Assembly (NCBI GenBank): GCA_023146355.1
Contig: JAGLCH010000109.1
Location: 1 to 24,070 of the forward strand
Reading direction: 5' to 3'
Length of the DNA: 24,070 nt
Origin: Bacteriovoracaceae bacterium
GTDB lineage: Bacteria > Bdellovibrionota > Bacteriovoracia > Bacteriovoracales > Bacteriovoracaceae
This document shows, piece after piece, positions 14,239 to 22,884 of this stretch; the stretch's first letter is position 1; each line of letters starts with the position of its first letter. The notes beneath the pieces are model-generated. The model worked only from the letters and a program-made list of their open reading frames with translations, did not search any database and was not told the DNA's origin. Position numbers and translations under genes: made by a program.

Positions 14239-15551
14239 TATGCACTAAACCTTTCGCGGTACTCTTCCCAAGCTTCTCTGCGACGATTTGAATCTCGCTG
14301 CTGAGAATTTTGTTGATCAGAACGTCCGTTTTGACCTGTCTGAGAATTTCCGTTGTGACTAAAGCTTCCCAGATCTGCTGATCCTCTTGGGATGTCTTTA
14401 GTAAGGATACTGAAGTCGCTGAGGGCCACCCCTGATTGTGTCAGAGATTTAAGGAGCCCCTGCTCATTCACTTTAAAGAACTCATGTCCTTCTTTACTCA
14501 TTGTTAAAATCTGCATATTAATCTGATCTTTTGCCGCGCCCTGGGCGACACTAATCTTAAATTGACCAAGATCATTATGCTTTACGAGTAGGTCTAGTCC
14601 ATCAGCTTTTGTAAGTGAATTTTGCTGTATATAATCGGAAATCTTTTGAATAAGTTCTTGTGGGTTGCTGATGTCTACACTTGAAAGATCAACAACCTGT
14701 GTGGTAACTCCCATTGGAGTTGCTGTTCTTTGAGTAATATTTTGCTGAGCAAAAGCATTGAAATTCATAACCTCGGCGTCGCGTCCCATCATCTGAGAAT
14801 TGCCTGCATCATCCTTGGCCATTGCTTGAGGCATTTTGATGATATTTGAATCTAGCTGTGCCTGCTTTGCAGCATATGTATTTGTTGCTACTTGTATTTT
14901 CTGAGTTATCTTTTTTTCAGGTCCAAAGACATTACTATTGCCTCCAACTTGCTTAAGAGTAGTGTTTTTCACTCTTGTCATTGGAATTACGCGGCCCATA
15001 GCTGCTAGTTCAGGACCTTGATTTGAAGTTTTGGCCACAAATTCCTTCACTAATTTGAATGGCAGCTCTTTCTTAAACTTGATCGTTTCAGCTCCGCCCA
15101 TCTCAGGGTTGACTACTACTTCTAAATTAAGCTGCCCTGCAATTTGAGGGTTTGATTTTAAAGTTGCAAGAAGTTTTGGATTTTGTGTAAAGAGTCCTTC
15201 AACTTTTTGTATAAAATCTGCTTCTGGCATTGCATTACTACCGACCAAATTTTGTAATTGTATTGGGTCAGCATTAACAGGAGTTTTTCCAAACAAAGTT
15301 TGAGGAGCACCTTGAAGGCCCACATGATTCAGAATATCAGGTTGAGATTTTAGACTCTCTGAAATTAACTTCAGAACATCACCAGGATTTTGAGGTAGTG
15401 CCTGAGACTTAATTGTATTGTTCATGCCTGTAAGAAGTTGCGCGAACTCATCACTACTCTGCCCTTTAATTATCTTGGCAGCTACATTCCCTTTGACCCT
15501 TGCTGTAGGGACATTTGGAATAAGAATGTTTTGTAATCCTAAGTTGTTCAC
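14238..15551 (-). CDS. fliK: Flagellar hook-length control protein FliK
   Basis: A 437-residue protein with an extended, low-complexity Gln/Asn/Pro/Lys-rich N-terminal region and a conserved C-terminal hook-length control domain (about 300-384: DLLVKHNDLGQFKISVAQG, NMQILTMSKEGHEFF, LLKSLTQSGVALSDFSI). The last 50 residues are Asn/Gln/Arg-rich and probably disordered. FliK is exported and measures hook length, then switches FlhB specificity. The start is GTG 15551, with AAGGAG about 10 bases upstream. Its position between the MotE-like gene and flgD is usual. Confidence 0.88.
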   Translation of the reverse strand: MNNLGLQNILIPNVPTARVKGNVAAKIIKGQSSDEFAQLLTGMNNTIKSQALPQNPGDVLKLISESLKSQPDILNHVGLQGAPQTLFGKTPVNADPIQLQNLVGSNAMPEADFIQKVEGLFTQNPKLLATLKSNPQIAGQLNLEVVVNPEMGGAETIKFKKELPFKLVKEFVAKTSNQGPELAAMGRVIPMTRVKNTTLKQVGGNSNVFGPEKKITQKIQVATNTYAAKQAQLDSNIIKMPQAMAKDDAGNSQMMGRDAEVMNFNAFAQQNITQRTATPMGVTTQVVDLSSVDISNPQELIQKISDYIQQNSLTKADGLDLLVKHNDLGQFKISVAQGAAKDQINMQILTMSKEGHEFFKVNEQGLLKSLTQSGVALSDFSILTKDIPRGSADLGSFSHNGNSQTGQNGRSDQQNSQQRDSNRRREAWEEYRERFSA

Positions 15552-15585
15552 GTTTTAGTCACTCCTTGACACTATACGTCTGCAT

Positions 15586-16158
15586 CTATTTTTTCATAGT
15601 CATGTACTGTTTTTGAAGCCGGGCAGAAATTTCCTTATCCATCTGATTGAATATTTTCGATACCTTAGCCGAGTCCAATAATCCCAAAATCTGGACTGAA
15701 ATCTCTGCGTCCTGAACTGAAAGCACTTCTGCTGCAGTGTTTGGGCGCATTCCAGAGATGGTATCAACCATATGTTGAATTCTTTTTTTCTTTTTTTTAT
15801 CAACCTCATTTAGGCAGGCGAGTAATTTACTCTGCCTTTCCTGAAATTTACCAATTTTTTTATTCAATCCTTTTCCGCTAAGACTGACTTCCTGCTTTTT
15901 TTTCTCTATGCTCATTTCACGCAAACTCAGCTTGTGCTCCTTCTCTAGAAGTTCTCGAGAGAAGTTTACAATCTCTTTTCGTCCAAGCTTAATCATTCGT
16001 TTATTAACTTCCTTTACTACCGCGGCGTGAAATTCAGATTCTGTATAAGATCTTTTCCCATCGTTTGAATTACTACCATTCTCATCCTTGGCCACAGCAC
16101 AAACTGATACTGCAAATATTGATAAGATGATTAATACATTAGCTAGTACTCGTTTCAT
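15586..16158 (-). CDS. MotE-like periplasmic flagellar protein
   Basis: A 190-residue protein with a signal peptide (about 1-23, ending near CAVAKD), a charged Lys/Glu-rich coiled-coil region (about 75-125) and a C-terminal MgtE-N-like helical domain (about 127-190: MVDTISGMRPNTAAEVLSV, LLDSAKVSKIFNQMD). This is the layout of the MotE family (COG3334); in alphaproteobacteria MotE is a chaperone for the periplasmic motor protein MotC. MotC is not visible here, so the exact role is inferred. Its ATG directly follows the fliJ TAG with no gap. Confidence 0.8.
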   Translation of the reverse strand: MKRVLANVLIILSIFAVSVCAVAKDENGSNSNDGKRSYTESEFHAAVVKEVNKRMIKLGRKEIVNFSRELLEKEHKLSLREMSIEKKKQEVSLSGKGLNKKIGKFQERQSKLLACLNEVDKKKKKRIQHMVDTISGMRPNTAAEVLSVQDAEISVQILGLLDSAKVSKIFNQMDKEISARLQKQYMTMKK

Positions 16159-16620
16159 CTACATCCCTTCCTTGTTCATTCTTTTCATATATTCTTTTCT
16201 AATGGATGACTCATCTAATATTTCTTGGAGTTTTTTATCCACTTCTTTTTTATGCTTTGTTTGTGCCTTATCTTTAAGCGTTTCAATCACGTGTACATTG
16301 GCCTTTGCATCATGAAGTTCTTTTAGCTTTTCTTGATACTGCTTATCGAGACCATAGATTTTCACCTCATTGACCTTAATATGATCCTTTTTTCCCTGAA
16401 TAAAGTAAGGATAAAAATTTAAAAACTGTGCATCAATGGAATCTTCCATAAGTTTTTCTTGAGAGTGGTATGCATCAGTAATATCGTTATTGATTTTCTC
16501 AATCTCAGAAGTAAGCATATTTTTCTGACGCAAGATTTCACCAAGTTCACTTTTAACAACACTTTCCCGCGCCTCGCGAATCTTTAAAAGTCCCTTCAAT
16601 TTGAAATCAAACTTTTTCAT
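16159..16620 (-). CDS. fliJ: Flagellar export protein FliJ
   Basis: A 153-residue, almost wholly alpha-helical coiled-coil protein, beginning with the typical MKKFDFKLKGLLKIREARE pattern and rich in Lys, Glu and Gln. FliJ sits in the central pore of the FliI ATPase ring and couples it to the export gate. Primary sequence conservation is low; the N-terminal motif, length, coiled coil and position directly after fliI support the call. The start is ATG 16620, 10 bases after the fliI stop. Confidence 0.9.
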   Translation of the reverse strand: MKKFDFKLKGLLKIREARESVVKSELGEILRQKNMLTSEIEKINNDITDAYHSQEKLMEDSIDAQFLNFYPYFIQGKKDHIKVNEVKIYGLDKQYQEKLKELHDAKANVHVIETLKDKAQTKHKKEVDKKLQEILDESSIRKEYMKRMNKEGM

Positions 16621-16630
16621 CCGATGCTAC

Positions 16631-17992
16631 CTACTCCCCGGCCACATTACCGGCCTCAGCGCGACGAGCAAGTTCAACCATCCCATCGTAAAGCTCTTCT
16701 ACGGTTAAAGGCTGGGACATCCCTTGCTGCTGTTTTAACATCTCCATAAGGTCATCCATGATAGCAATGGCCTTATCTACGCGTGGGTTAGAGCCTTTGG
16801 CATAAGCTCCAACATTAATTAAGTCTTCAGACTCTTTATAGGCCGCCATGAGGTCTCTTAGGTGAGATGATATAATCCGGTGCTCATTTGATACTACCTT
16901 GTTCATAACACGAGACAGGGACTCTAGAACATCAATTGCCGGAAACTGGTTTCGCGATGCTAGAGCGCGACTTAAAATAATGTGTCCATCGGCAATCGCT
17001 CGGACAGCATCTGCAATTGGTTCATCCATATCCCCACCTTCAACAAGTACAGTATAGATTCCTGTAATCGTACCTGCATTGGCCTTCGTCCCTGCTCGCT
17101 CCATGAGTTTTGGAAGCTTAGCAAATACAGATGGTGTATATCCTTTTTGTCCTGGGGGTTCTCCAGCACTCAGACTGATCTCTCTATTCGCCATGGCAAA
17201 GCGGGTAATAGAGTCCATCATCAAAACGACGTCCTGGTTTTGGTCTCTAAAATACTCTGCAATAGTTGCTGCAGTATATGCTGCCTTAGATCTTACAATA
17301 GGAGAGCAATCGGATGTTGCAACAACAACTACTGAACGCTTCAATCCCTCTGGGCCCAAATCTGATTCAATAAATTCAAGAACCTCACGCCCACGTTCAC
17401 CAATTAGGGCAATAACATTTACATCAGCTTGCATATTTTGCGCAATCATTCCTAGGAGGACTGATTTACCAACGCCTGATCCGGCCATGATTGCTAGACG
17501 CTGCCCTTTTCCTGCAGTCATAAAGCAGTTGATTGCATTAATTCCAGTATCTAGTGCTTCTCGAATAGGGGGACGGTCTAGAGGGTTAATTACTTGCCCA
17601 TAAATACTTTTATTCTCACCCTCAGTATTATCGATTGGCCCCTTTCCATCGATGGGATTTCCAAGAAAGTCTACAACGCGACCCAACATGTTGGGGGATA
17701 TTTTGATTTCAGTTGTGAGATCTTTGAGGTAAACACGAGTCTCAGAGTTAATCCCTGTAACTTCATCATAAGGCATAGCGATACAACGATTTCCATTAAT
17801 TCCGACAACCTCACCTAGTGAGCGGCTACCACTTTCAGTTACAAATTCAACTAAACTTCCAATGGGTGCTTTTGCGAGGTTTACCTCATAAACCATTCCT
17901 GAGCTGGAATGGATTTTTCCTATTTTTTGGTAGGGAGTTGCGTACTCATAGGCCTTGTGAAGGGGGGCTAAATCAATTTTGTTCTGATTCAT
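16631..17992 (-). CDS. fliI: Flagellar type III export ATPase FliI
   Basis: A 453-residue ATPase of the F1-beta/type III secretion family. It shows Walker A AGSGVGKS (170-177), catalytic-Glu region IGERGREV (197-204), Walker B VVLMMDS (255-261) and the family segment SAGEPPGQKGYTPSVFAKLPKLMERAG (from about 275, with slight variation). It powers unloading and export of flagellar subunits. I chose ATG 17992, which has GGGG 7 bases upstream and overlaps the fliH end by 20 bases. A TTG at 18010 would add six residues but lacks a good ribosome-binding site. Length is typical. Confidence 0.96.
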   Translation of the reverse strand: MNQNKIDLAPLHKAYEYATPYQKIGKIHSSSGMVYEVNLAKAPIGSLVEFVTESGSRSLGEVVGINGNRCIAMPYDEVTGINSETRVYLKDLTTEIKISPNMLGRVVDFLGNPIDGKGPIDNTEGENKSIYGQVINPLDRPPIREALDTGINAINCFMTAGKGQRLAIMAGSGVGKSVLLGMIAQNMQADVNVIALIGERGREVLEFIESDLGPEGLKRSVVVVATSDCSPIVRSKAAYTAATIAEYFRDQNQDVVLMMDSITRFAMANREISLSAGEPPGQKGYTPSVFAKLPKLMERAGTKANAGTITGIYTVLVEGGDMDEPIADAVRAIADGHIILSRALASRNQFPAIDVLESLSRVMNKVVSNEHRIISSHLRDLMAAYKESEDLINVGAYAKGSNPRVDKAIAIMDDLMEMLKQQQGMSQPLTVEELYDGMVELARRAEAGNVAGE

Positions 17993-18809
17993 GAAGCCCC
18001 ACAGATTCAAATAACTTGTCTAGTGACTGGAATTGAGTTTCTAAGGTCCCCGCAATAATTCCATTTTCACTCTCAACAACGATACCCTGTTCTGAAATAT
18101 CAAAATCAATTTCAAGCCGTATATTCTCAAGACCACCAAGCTTTGTTGATACTACTTCAAGAATTTCGGGCATTTTTTCAAAGTCATTTTTATTCACTTG
18201 GATAAGAAGATTATTTCTAGATTGAAGCTCAATAATGAGCTTTTCGAGTAGACGCTCTAAATAGGCACCATCTTCATTAAGTTCTCTTAGGATTACCCAT
18301 TTTGTGAGATTACGAATCATTGAGTATATTTCTGTTTTTTGGTCCTTAAGAATTTCTTCCTGCGCAGCAAGAACATTATTAATCATATGAGTTAGGACCT
18401 CAAGCTTCTCTTCTGCTTGTGAGCGAGTCTGCTCGAAGACTTCCTGTCTACCGATTTCTATTCCTTCAGTACGACCATCCTCAAGTGCTTTAGAGTAGAC
18501 CTCAGCAACTCGGCGCTCAACTTCTTCATGAATTCTACGTTCTCGCTCAGTCTCTTCTTGCTCAACAATTCCACGATGATGCCTGACAACAGGAGCGATC
18601 TCAAAACATTTATCTTTGGCAGCTGTTCGCTCTTTACGAATTTTTGTTTGGAATGATGGTTTTTTTTCAGGACGCTGATCCTCGAAGGACTTGAATTCAA
18701 ATCCCTGAACATCTCTTCTTCCTTGAATGTCGGCCTCTAATTGATCAAAACTATGGAATGAATATTCCTGAATGTCTTGAAAACCTGGTTTACCGTCAGA
18801 ATCTGCCAT
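17973..18809 (-). CDS. fliH: Flagellar assembly protein FliH
   Basis: A 278-residue protein with a polar, poorly conserved N-terminal region (about 1-85), a long charged coiled coil (about 85-160, Glu/Arg-rich) and a conserved C-terminal domain (about 160-270, with WVILRELNEDGAYLERLLEKLI). FliH forms the peripheral stalk that holds and regulates FliI and links it to the C ring. ATG 18809 has GGGAAG upstream and follows fliG by 27 bases; its last codons overlap the fliI start. The family call rests on the C-terminal domain and position. Confidence 0.92.
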   Translation of the reverse strand: MADSDGKPGFQDIQEYSFHSFDQLEADIQGRRDVQGFEFKSFEDQRPEKKPSFQTKIRKERTAAKDKCFEIAPVVRHHRGIVEQEETERERRIHEEVERRVAEVYSKALEDGRTEGIEIGRQEVFEQTRSQAEEKLEVLTHMINNVLAAQEEILKDQKTEIYSMIRNLTKWVILRELNEDGAYLERLLEKLIIELQSRNNLLIQVNKNDFEKMPEILEVVSTKLGGLENIRLEIDFDISEQGIVVESENGIIAGTLETQFQSLDKLFESVGLHESEQN

Positions 18810-18836
18810 ATCACTTCCCTAACATATAGATCGAGC

Positions 18837-19868
18837 TTAAACGAGGGTATCCCCTTCTCCGCCTCTAGAGATAAATGCCTTACCTTGAGACTCAAGATCC
18901 TTACACTTCTGAACAATTTCAGACTGGGCCTTTTCAACATCTGAAAGCTTTGTAGGTCCAAGTGCATCGAGATCTTCTTTAAGCATATTTGCTGCACGGT
19001 TAGACATATTCTTGAAAAGCTTTGCTTTAACTTCTTCAGGACATGTCTTAAGTGCAATAACAAGTTTTTGATTATCAACATCTTTAAGAAGATTCTGAAT
19101 ACCTTTATCATCGACAAAGGTAAGATCTTCAAACACAAACATAAGTTTTCTAATTTCTTCTGCTAGTTCAGGATCTTTTTCCTCAACACGAGACATGATA
19201 TTTTTCTCACTATTTTTATCCATAAGATTTAGCATGTCAGCAATAGGCTCGACACCACCAAGCTGGTTCGTATCAATTGAACCAAGAGTTGAAAGCTCTG
19301 TCTTAAGGACGTCGTCAAGCTGTGCGATAAGTTCAGGAGAAACATAATCAAGGTTTGCAACACGAAGTACAACTTCCGCTTGAAGTCCCTCTGGCAATCG
19401 CCTTAGAACACTCACCTTACGCTCAGGATTTAAGTGAGCAACAATAAGCGCAATAGTCTGCGGATGCTCATTGATCAAAAAATTTGCAAGAGTCCTAGTG
19501 TCAACGAGCTCAAGAGATTCAAGAGTATTGGCATGGCCGACATCAACAATTTGACCAAGCAGCTGTTTCGCACGTTCTTCGCCAAGAGCATTTATAACAA
19601 AGTCTCTACCACGGTTCTCTGAGAACAGAAGATCAGCATCTTCATTTAGAAATGAATAAAATTCTTCTAAAACTCGTTTAACCATCCAGATTGGAGACTT
19701 ACTGATGTTTGCCATAGCATTAACCATACGCTTAACATCATTATCTTTCATATGGCTGAAGATAAGTTGTGTTGTCTCAACACCAAGCGAGCTCAAAAGT
19801 AGGGCCGCTTTTTCCTGCCCTGAGAGCAGGGAGTATTCAACATCTGGGTCTAGTGATCCTTCGGGCAC
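18837..19868 (-). CDS. fliG: Flagellar motor switch protein FliG
   Basis: A 343-residue protein with the three FliG domains: an N-terminal FliF-binding domain (about 15-100, GQEKAALLLSSLG), a middle domain with the EHPQT motif (134-138) and NPERKVSVLRRLP, and a C-terminal torque domain (about 240-325, FVFEDLTFVDDKGIQNLL, NMSNRAANMLKEDL) carrying the charged residues that face the stator. It forms the cytoplasmic C ring. The start is GTG 19868, with AAGGAG upstream; an overlapping ATG is out of frame. Confidence 0.97.
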   Translation of the reverse strand: MPEGSLDPDVEYSLLSGQEKAALLLSSLGVETTQLIFSHMKDNDVKRMVNAMANISKSPIWMVKRVLEEFYSFLNEDADLLFSENRGRDFVINALGEERAKQLLGQIVDVGHANTLESLELVDTRTLANFLINEHPQTIALIVAHLNPERKVSVLRRLPEGLQAEVVLRVANLDYVSPELIAQLDDVLKTELSTLGSIDTNQLGGVEPIADMLNLMDKNSEKNIMSRVEEKDPELAEEIRKLMFVFEDLTFVDDKGIQNLLKDVDNQKLVIALKTCPEEVKAKLFKNMSNRAANMLKEDLDALGPTKLSDVEKAQSEIVQKCKDLESQGKAFISRGGEGDTLV

Positions 19869-19884
19869 TTCATTCTCCTTCTAC

Positions 19885-21573
19885 TTACGCTATCTGCTTA
19901 TCAGATTCAGTTGCGTGAATCATCTCGGAAAGAACCTGTGCTGCTTTGCCAGGATTGTTCTCTACAAGCGAGATAATCTTTTCTCTTAACATATTACCTT
20001 CAATCTTTTCAGGATTGAGTTTCTCTTCAATTTGAGGAAGTGCATCTTCAAGTCCAGGCAACTTCTGATTTGCTTGAACTTTTTCTAGCTCCTCAAGTGT
20101 CTTTGGAAGAAAGTCTTCAACTGATTCAACTGTATTATCTGTAACCCACTGAATAAATGGACGAGCAACAATAAAGAAGAAAAGCGCAATAACAAGACCA
20201 ACAGTCGCATACTTTGCAAGATTTTTTATGAATTCGCGGTGCTCTTGTTCTCTCATCATAGCATCTACAGATGCTAGATCTTCTTGAGCAAACTCCATGT
20301 TCTTAATTGTTATTGTATCGCCTCTTTTTTCACTGATACCAAGCGTTGAAGCAACAATCGCTCTAAAATTACCCAAATCGGCTTCAGACCAGCGCTCATA
20401 CTTCATTACGGCCTTGCCATCTTTACCGATAATTGGTGCTCCTTGCTCATTAAGTGCAGGTACTCTTTTACCATCGATCATTACCGCAGCTGAGATTTTT
20501 GCAATACCAGCTGTTGGTTTTCTAGATCGAGTCACGATAGATGGGACATTGAAGTTTTTAGTACTTAGCTCTTTAGCTACACTATTTTTTGTCTCAGGGA
20601 TACCAGGCTGAGGTCTTTCACCCGGAAGATTACTTCTCGCGCCAGGAATTCCTTGAGGAGATGGCCTACTACCATTAAGATTTTGAGTATTTTTAACTTC
20701 TGAAAGAACTGCTGCATTCTCACTATCATAGTCAGTCTTTGTTGAAACTGATTCAGTGAAGTCCATTGCAACACTTACTTTTGCAATAACTTTCCCCGCA
20801 CCTACAACTTTTGTTAGAATCTCTTCAATCTGCCCCTCATACTTTCTATTTTGCTTTGATTCAAGAGCGAGACGGTTAGCAGTATATGCTGTCATCTGAT
20901 CACCAATGTTTTCAGATAACTTCTTTCCTCGATGATCAAGGATAACAACATGCTCTGGCCTCATTAGCTCTACAGAGGATGAAATTAAGTGTGCAATTCC
21001 CTTGACCTCAGCTTGCGTAAGAACAACCCCACGGTCAAGTTCAATAACAACTGATGCTGAAGGTGGTTTCTTCTCTGCCACAAACGGGCTAGATTCGGGG
21101 ATAGAGAGATGAACGCGAGCTCTTTTGATACCAGTAATATGTTTAATTGTTTTAACAAGTTCACCCTCGAGTGCTCTTTGCTTATTTACTCGCTGAACAA
21201 AACTGGTCGTTCCAAAAGATTGCTTATCAAAAACTTCATACCCAACAGTTCCAGAGAAGTTGACTCCCATTGTCGCAAGTTCAAGTCTCCATTTACCAAT
21301 TTCCTCTTCAGGAACTCTAATGGTCTTACCATCTTGAGACATCTGATACTGAATACTCTTATCTTTAAGAATTATAGCAATCTTCTTAGAGTCATCCTTG
21401 TTGAGGTTATTATAAAGAACCTCAAACCTTGTCTTTGTGGCCCAAGATACGATTCCAACCATCACAGATAAAATAATACATGTGATGGCGATAAGACCGA
21501 CTCTTTTCGCCATATCGAGACTTTTGAAAAACTCAGCAAAGTTTCTTAAAATTTTCTCTATTACATCTTGCAA
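19885..21573 (-). CDS. fliF: Flagellar MS-ring protein FliF
   Basis: A 562-residue protein with two transmembrane helices (about 24-45 and 455-473) enclosing a large periplasmic region with the secretin/TadD-like ring-building motifs (YLNNLNKDDSKKIAIIL-like start, RVHLSIPE, PPSASVVIEL, GIAHLISSSVELMRPEHV) and a Pro/Asn-rich loop (about 290-335). The C-terminal cytoplasmic tail binds FliG. It forms the membrane base of the flagellum. The start is TTG 21573, behind AGGAGG; no in-frame ATG is nearby. The ribosome-binding site lies in a hairpin loop. fliG begins 16 bases after its stop. Confidence 0.97.
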   Translation of the reverse strand: MQDVIEKILRNFAEFFKSLDMAKRVGLIAITCIILSVMVGIVSWATKTRFEVLYNNLNKDDSKKIAIILKDKSIQYQMSQDGKTIRVPEEEIGKWRLELATMGVNFSGTVGYEVFDKQSFGTTSFVQRVNKQRALEGELVKTIKHITGIKRARVHLSIPESSPFVAEKKPPSASVVIELDRGVVLTQAEVKGIAHLISSSVELMRPEHVVILDHRGKKLSENIGDQMTAYTANRLALESKQNRKYEGQIEEILTKVVGAGKVIAKVSVAMDFTESVSTKTDYDSENAAVLSEVKNTQNLNGSRPSPQGIPGARSNLPGERPQPGIPETKNSVAKELSTKNFNVPSIVTRSRKPTAGIAKISAAVMIDGKRVPALNEQGAPIIGKDGKAVMKYERWSEADLGNFRAIVASTLGISEKRGDTITIKNMEFAQEDLASVDAMMREQEHREFIKNLAKYATVGLVIALFFFIVARPFIQWVTDNTVESVEDFLPKTLEELEKVQANQKLPGLEDALPQIEEKLNPEKIEGNMLREKIISLVENNPGKAAQVLSEMIHATESDKQIA

Positions 21574-21574
21574 T

Positions 21575-21622
21575 TGAATCCTCCTGATTCAGTGCCTAGC
21601 ACCAGCTTAAGCTTCCTGCTTA
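21575..21622 (-). promoter_or_regulatory. Three consecutive hairpins presenting the fliF ribosome-binding site
   Basis: Read on the minus strand, TAAGC-AGGAA-GCTTA (21608-21622), GTGC-TAG-GCAC (21592-21602) and TGAATC-AGGAG-GATTCA (21575-21591) are three perfect short hairpins in 48 bases. The third holds AGGAG, most of the fliF Shine-Dalgarno, in its loop, two bases from the TTG start. The stems are visible in sequence; a role in translation control or in transcript processing between fliE and fliF is inference. Confidence 0.5.
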
Positions 21623-21626
21623 GCTA

Positions 21627-21995
21627 TTACATTTGCATTCTCATAACTTCTTTATACGCATCTAATACTTTTTGACGGATCTGATTCATTGTCTTGAAGG
21701 CAATTTCAGCTTTTTCAACTGAAAGCATTGTTTCATGTAAGTTTTTACTCTTACCTGATGCCAATCTTTCCATTGCATTGTTTGCTTGTACTTGCATCTT
21801 ATTAACGTCGGAAATAGAGTTTGCAAGCATCTCTGAGAAAGATGACCCAAGCTCTGGCCCCTGTGCTCTATTGAGCTGGGGAGCATCAGCAAGTTGAAGC
21901 GGCTTTGAAGCATCTATATTAGATGGACTGGCCCACTCGCGAACATTGCTTGTATTTAAAATATTATTCATAGATCCAACTGTTTGAATCGCCAT
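21627..21995 (-). CDS. fliE: Flagellar hook-basal body protein FliE
   Basis: A 122-residue protein. A variable polar N-terminus (about 1-48) precedes the conserved helical region: SSFSEMLANSISDVNKMQVQANNAMERLASGKS (about 48-80, with the typical spacing) and ETMLSVEKAEIAFKTMNQIRQKVLDAYKEVMRMQM to the end. FliE joins the MS ring to the rod and is an early export substrate. ATG 21995 has GGAG 7 bases upstream, 13 bases after flgC. Confidence 0.96.
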   Translation of the reverse strand: MAIQTVGSMNNILNTSNVREWASPSNIDASKPLQLADAPQLNRAQGPELGSSFSEMLANSISDVNKMQVQANNAMERLASGKSKNLHETMLSVEKAEIAFKTMNQIRQKVLDAYKEVMRMQM

Positions 21996-22008
21996 AACTT
22001 ACTCCAGA

Positions 22009-22446
22009 TTATCGACCAATCTCTAAGGCCTTAATTGCCATTTGTTTTGTCACATTCATAGCATTTACATTTGCTTCGTAACTTCTTGTTGTTTGCATCA
22101 TATTGGCCATTTCTTCAACGACATTGATGTTTGGATAAGCGACATAACCGTTCTCATCGGCATCGGGATGATTCGGTTCATATTTTAGAATTGGAGGTCT
22201 ATCTGTCGAAATCACCTCTGTCGCGTGAACAGTTTGTGCCTGCTCATCCAATTCGCCCTCAAGGATATCTGCAAAATTATCTCTTGCTGGCTCAGATCCA
22301 AATGCAACTTCCTTTCTTCTATATGGTCCACCTTCGGCAGTTCTAGTCGTCTGCGCGTTAGCAATATTAGAAGAGATTGAATTCATCCTCTTTCTATTTG
22401 CTGCTAGTCCCGAAGCACTAATTTTTAGACTCGTTAGTAGATCCAT
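22009..22446 (-). CDS. flgC: Flagellar proximal rod protein FlgC
   Basis: A 145-residue rod protein with the N-terminal axial motif (LKISASGLAANRKRMNSISSNIANAQTTRT-type, about 6-35), GPYRRKEVAF, and the C-terminal VVEEMANMMQTTRSYEANVNAMNVTKQMAIKALEIGR helix. It assembles with FlgB into the periplasmic rod. ATG 22446 has AGGAG upstream, 8 bases after the flgB stop. Length and motifs are typical. Confidence 0.97.
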   Translation of the reverse strand: MDLLTSLKISASGLAANRKRMNSISSNIANAQTTRTAEGGPYRRKEVAFGSEPARDNFADILEGELDEQAQTVHATEVISTDRPPILKYEPNHPDADENGYVAYPNINVVEEMANMMQTTRSYEANVNAMNVTKQMAIKALEIGR

Positions 22447-22454
22447 AAGCTCTC

Positions 22455-22862
22455 CTATCTCTCAGAAGTAATAATGTACTTCATGAGACCTAGTTTCTTG
22501 TTAAGTAGTTGCACTGTTGCATCATAGAGAATCTTGTTCTCTGCCATCATTGCCAGTTCTTGATCTCGATCGACGGTATTACCATCTTCACTAACAACAC
22601 CATTAGGATCTTCATAGATCTCTGGCTTCAGGTTATCAAACCCTCCTCCGCCAACATTGAAGTGATTTTTATCTTCAGTATTGAGGGATTGTTGTTTATC
22701 GATATCAATGGCACGTTGTAATGCTGCTTCAAAATCTAAACGCTTAGTTTTGTACCCAGGTGTCTCGGCATTAGCGACATTTGAAGTTATAAGTTCTTGC
22801 CGCATCTGCCTAAAATTTAGAGATGCTGCAAGTGCCTTCAATGTTTGATCGTTAACGTTCAT
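22455..22862 (-). CDS. flgB: Flagellar proximal rod protein FlgB
   Basis: A 135-residue rod protein. It shows ALAASLNFRQMRQELITSNVANAETPGYKTKRLDFEAAL-type N-terminal sequence (about 10-49), an Asp/Asn-rich middle, and the C-terminal VDRDQELAMMAENKILYDATVQLLNKKLGLMKYII segment. It is the first structural gene of the flagellar operon. ATG 22862 has a strong AGGAGG site and follows the AAA+ regulator after 22 bases. Confidence 0.97.
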   Translation of the reverse strand: MNVNDQTLKALAASLNFRQMRQELITSNVANAETPGYKTKRLDFEAALQRAIDIDKQQSLNTEDKNHFNVGGGGFDNLKPEIYEDPNGVVSEDGNTVDRDQELAMMAENKILYDATVQLLNKKLGLMKYIITSER

Positions 22863-22884
22863 AGAACCTCCTGTACTTTGCGAC

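Noticed and set aside
17079..17603. A 174-residue open frame on the plus strand inside fliI
   Set aside because: Antisense to the conserved ATPase core with Walker motifs; composition is typical of a shadow frame.
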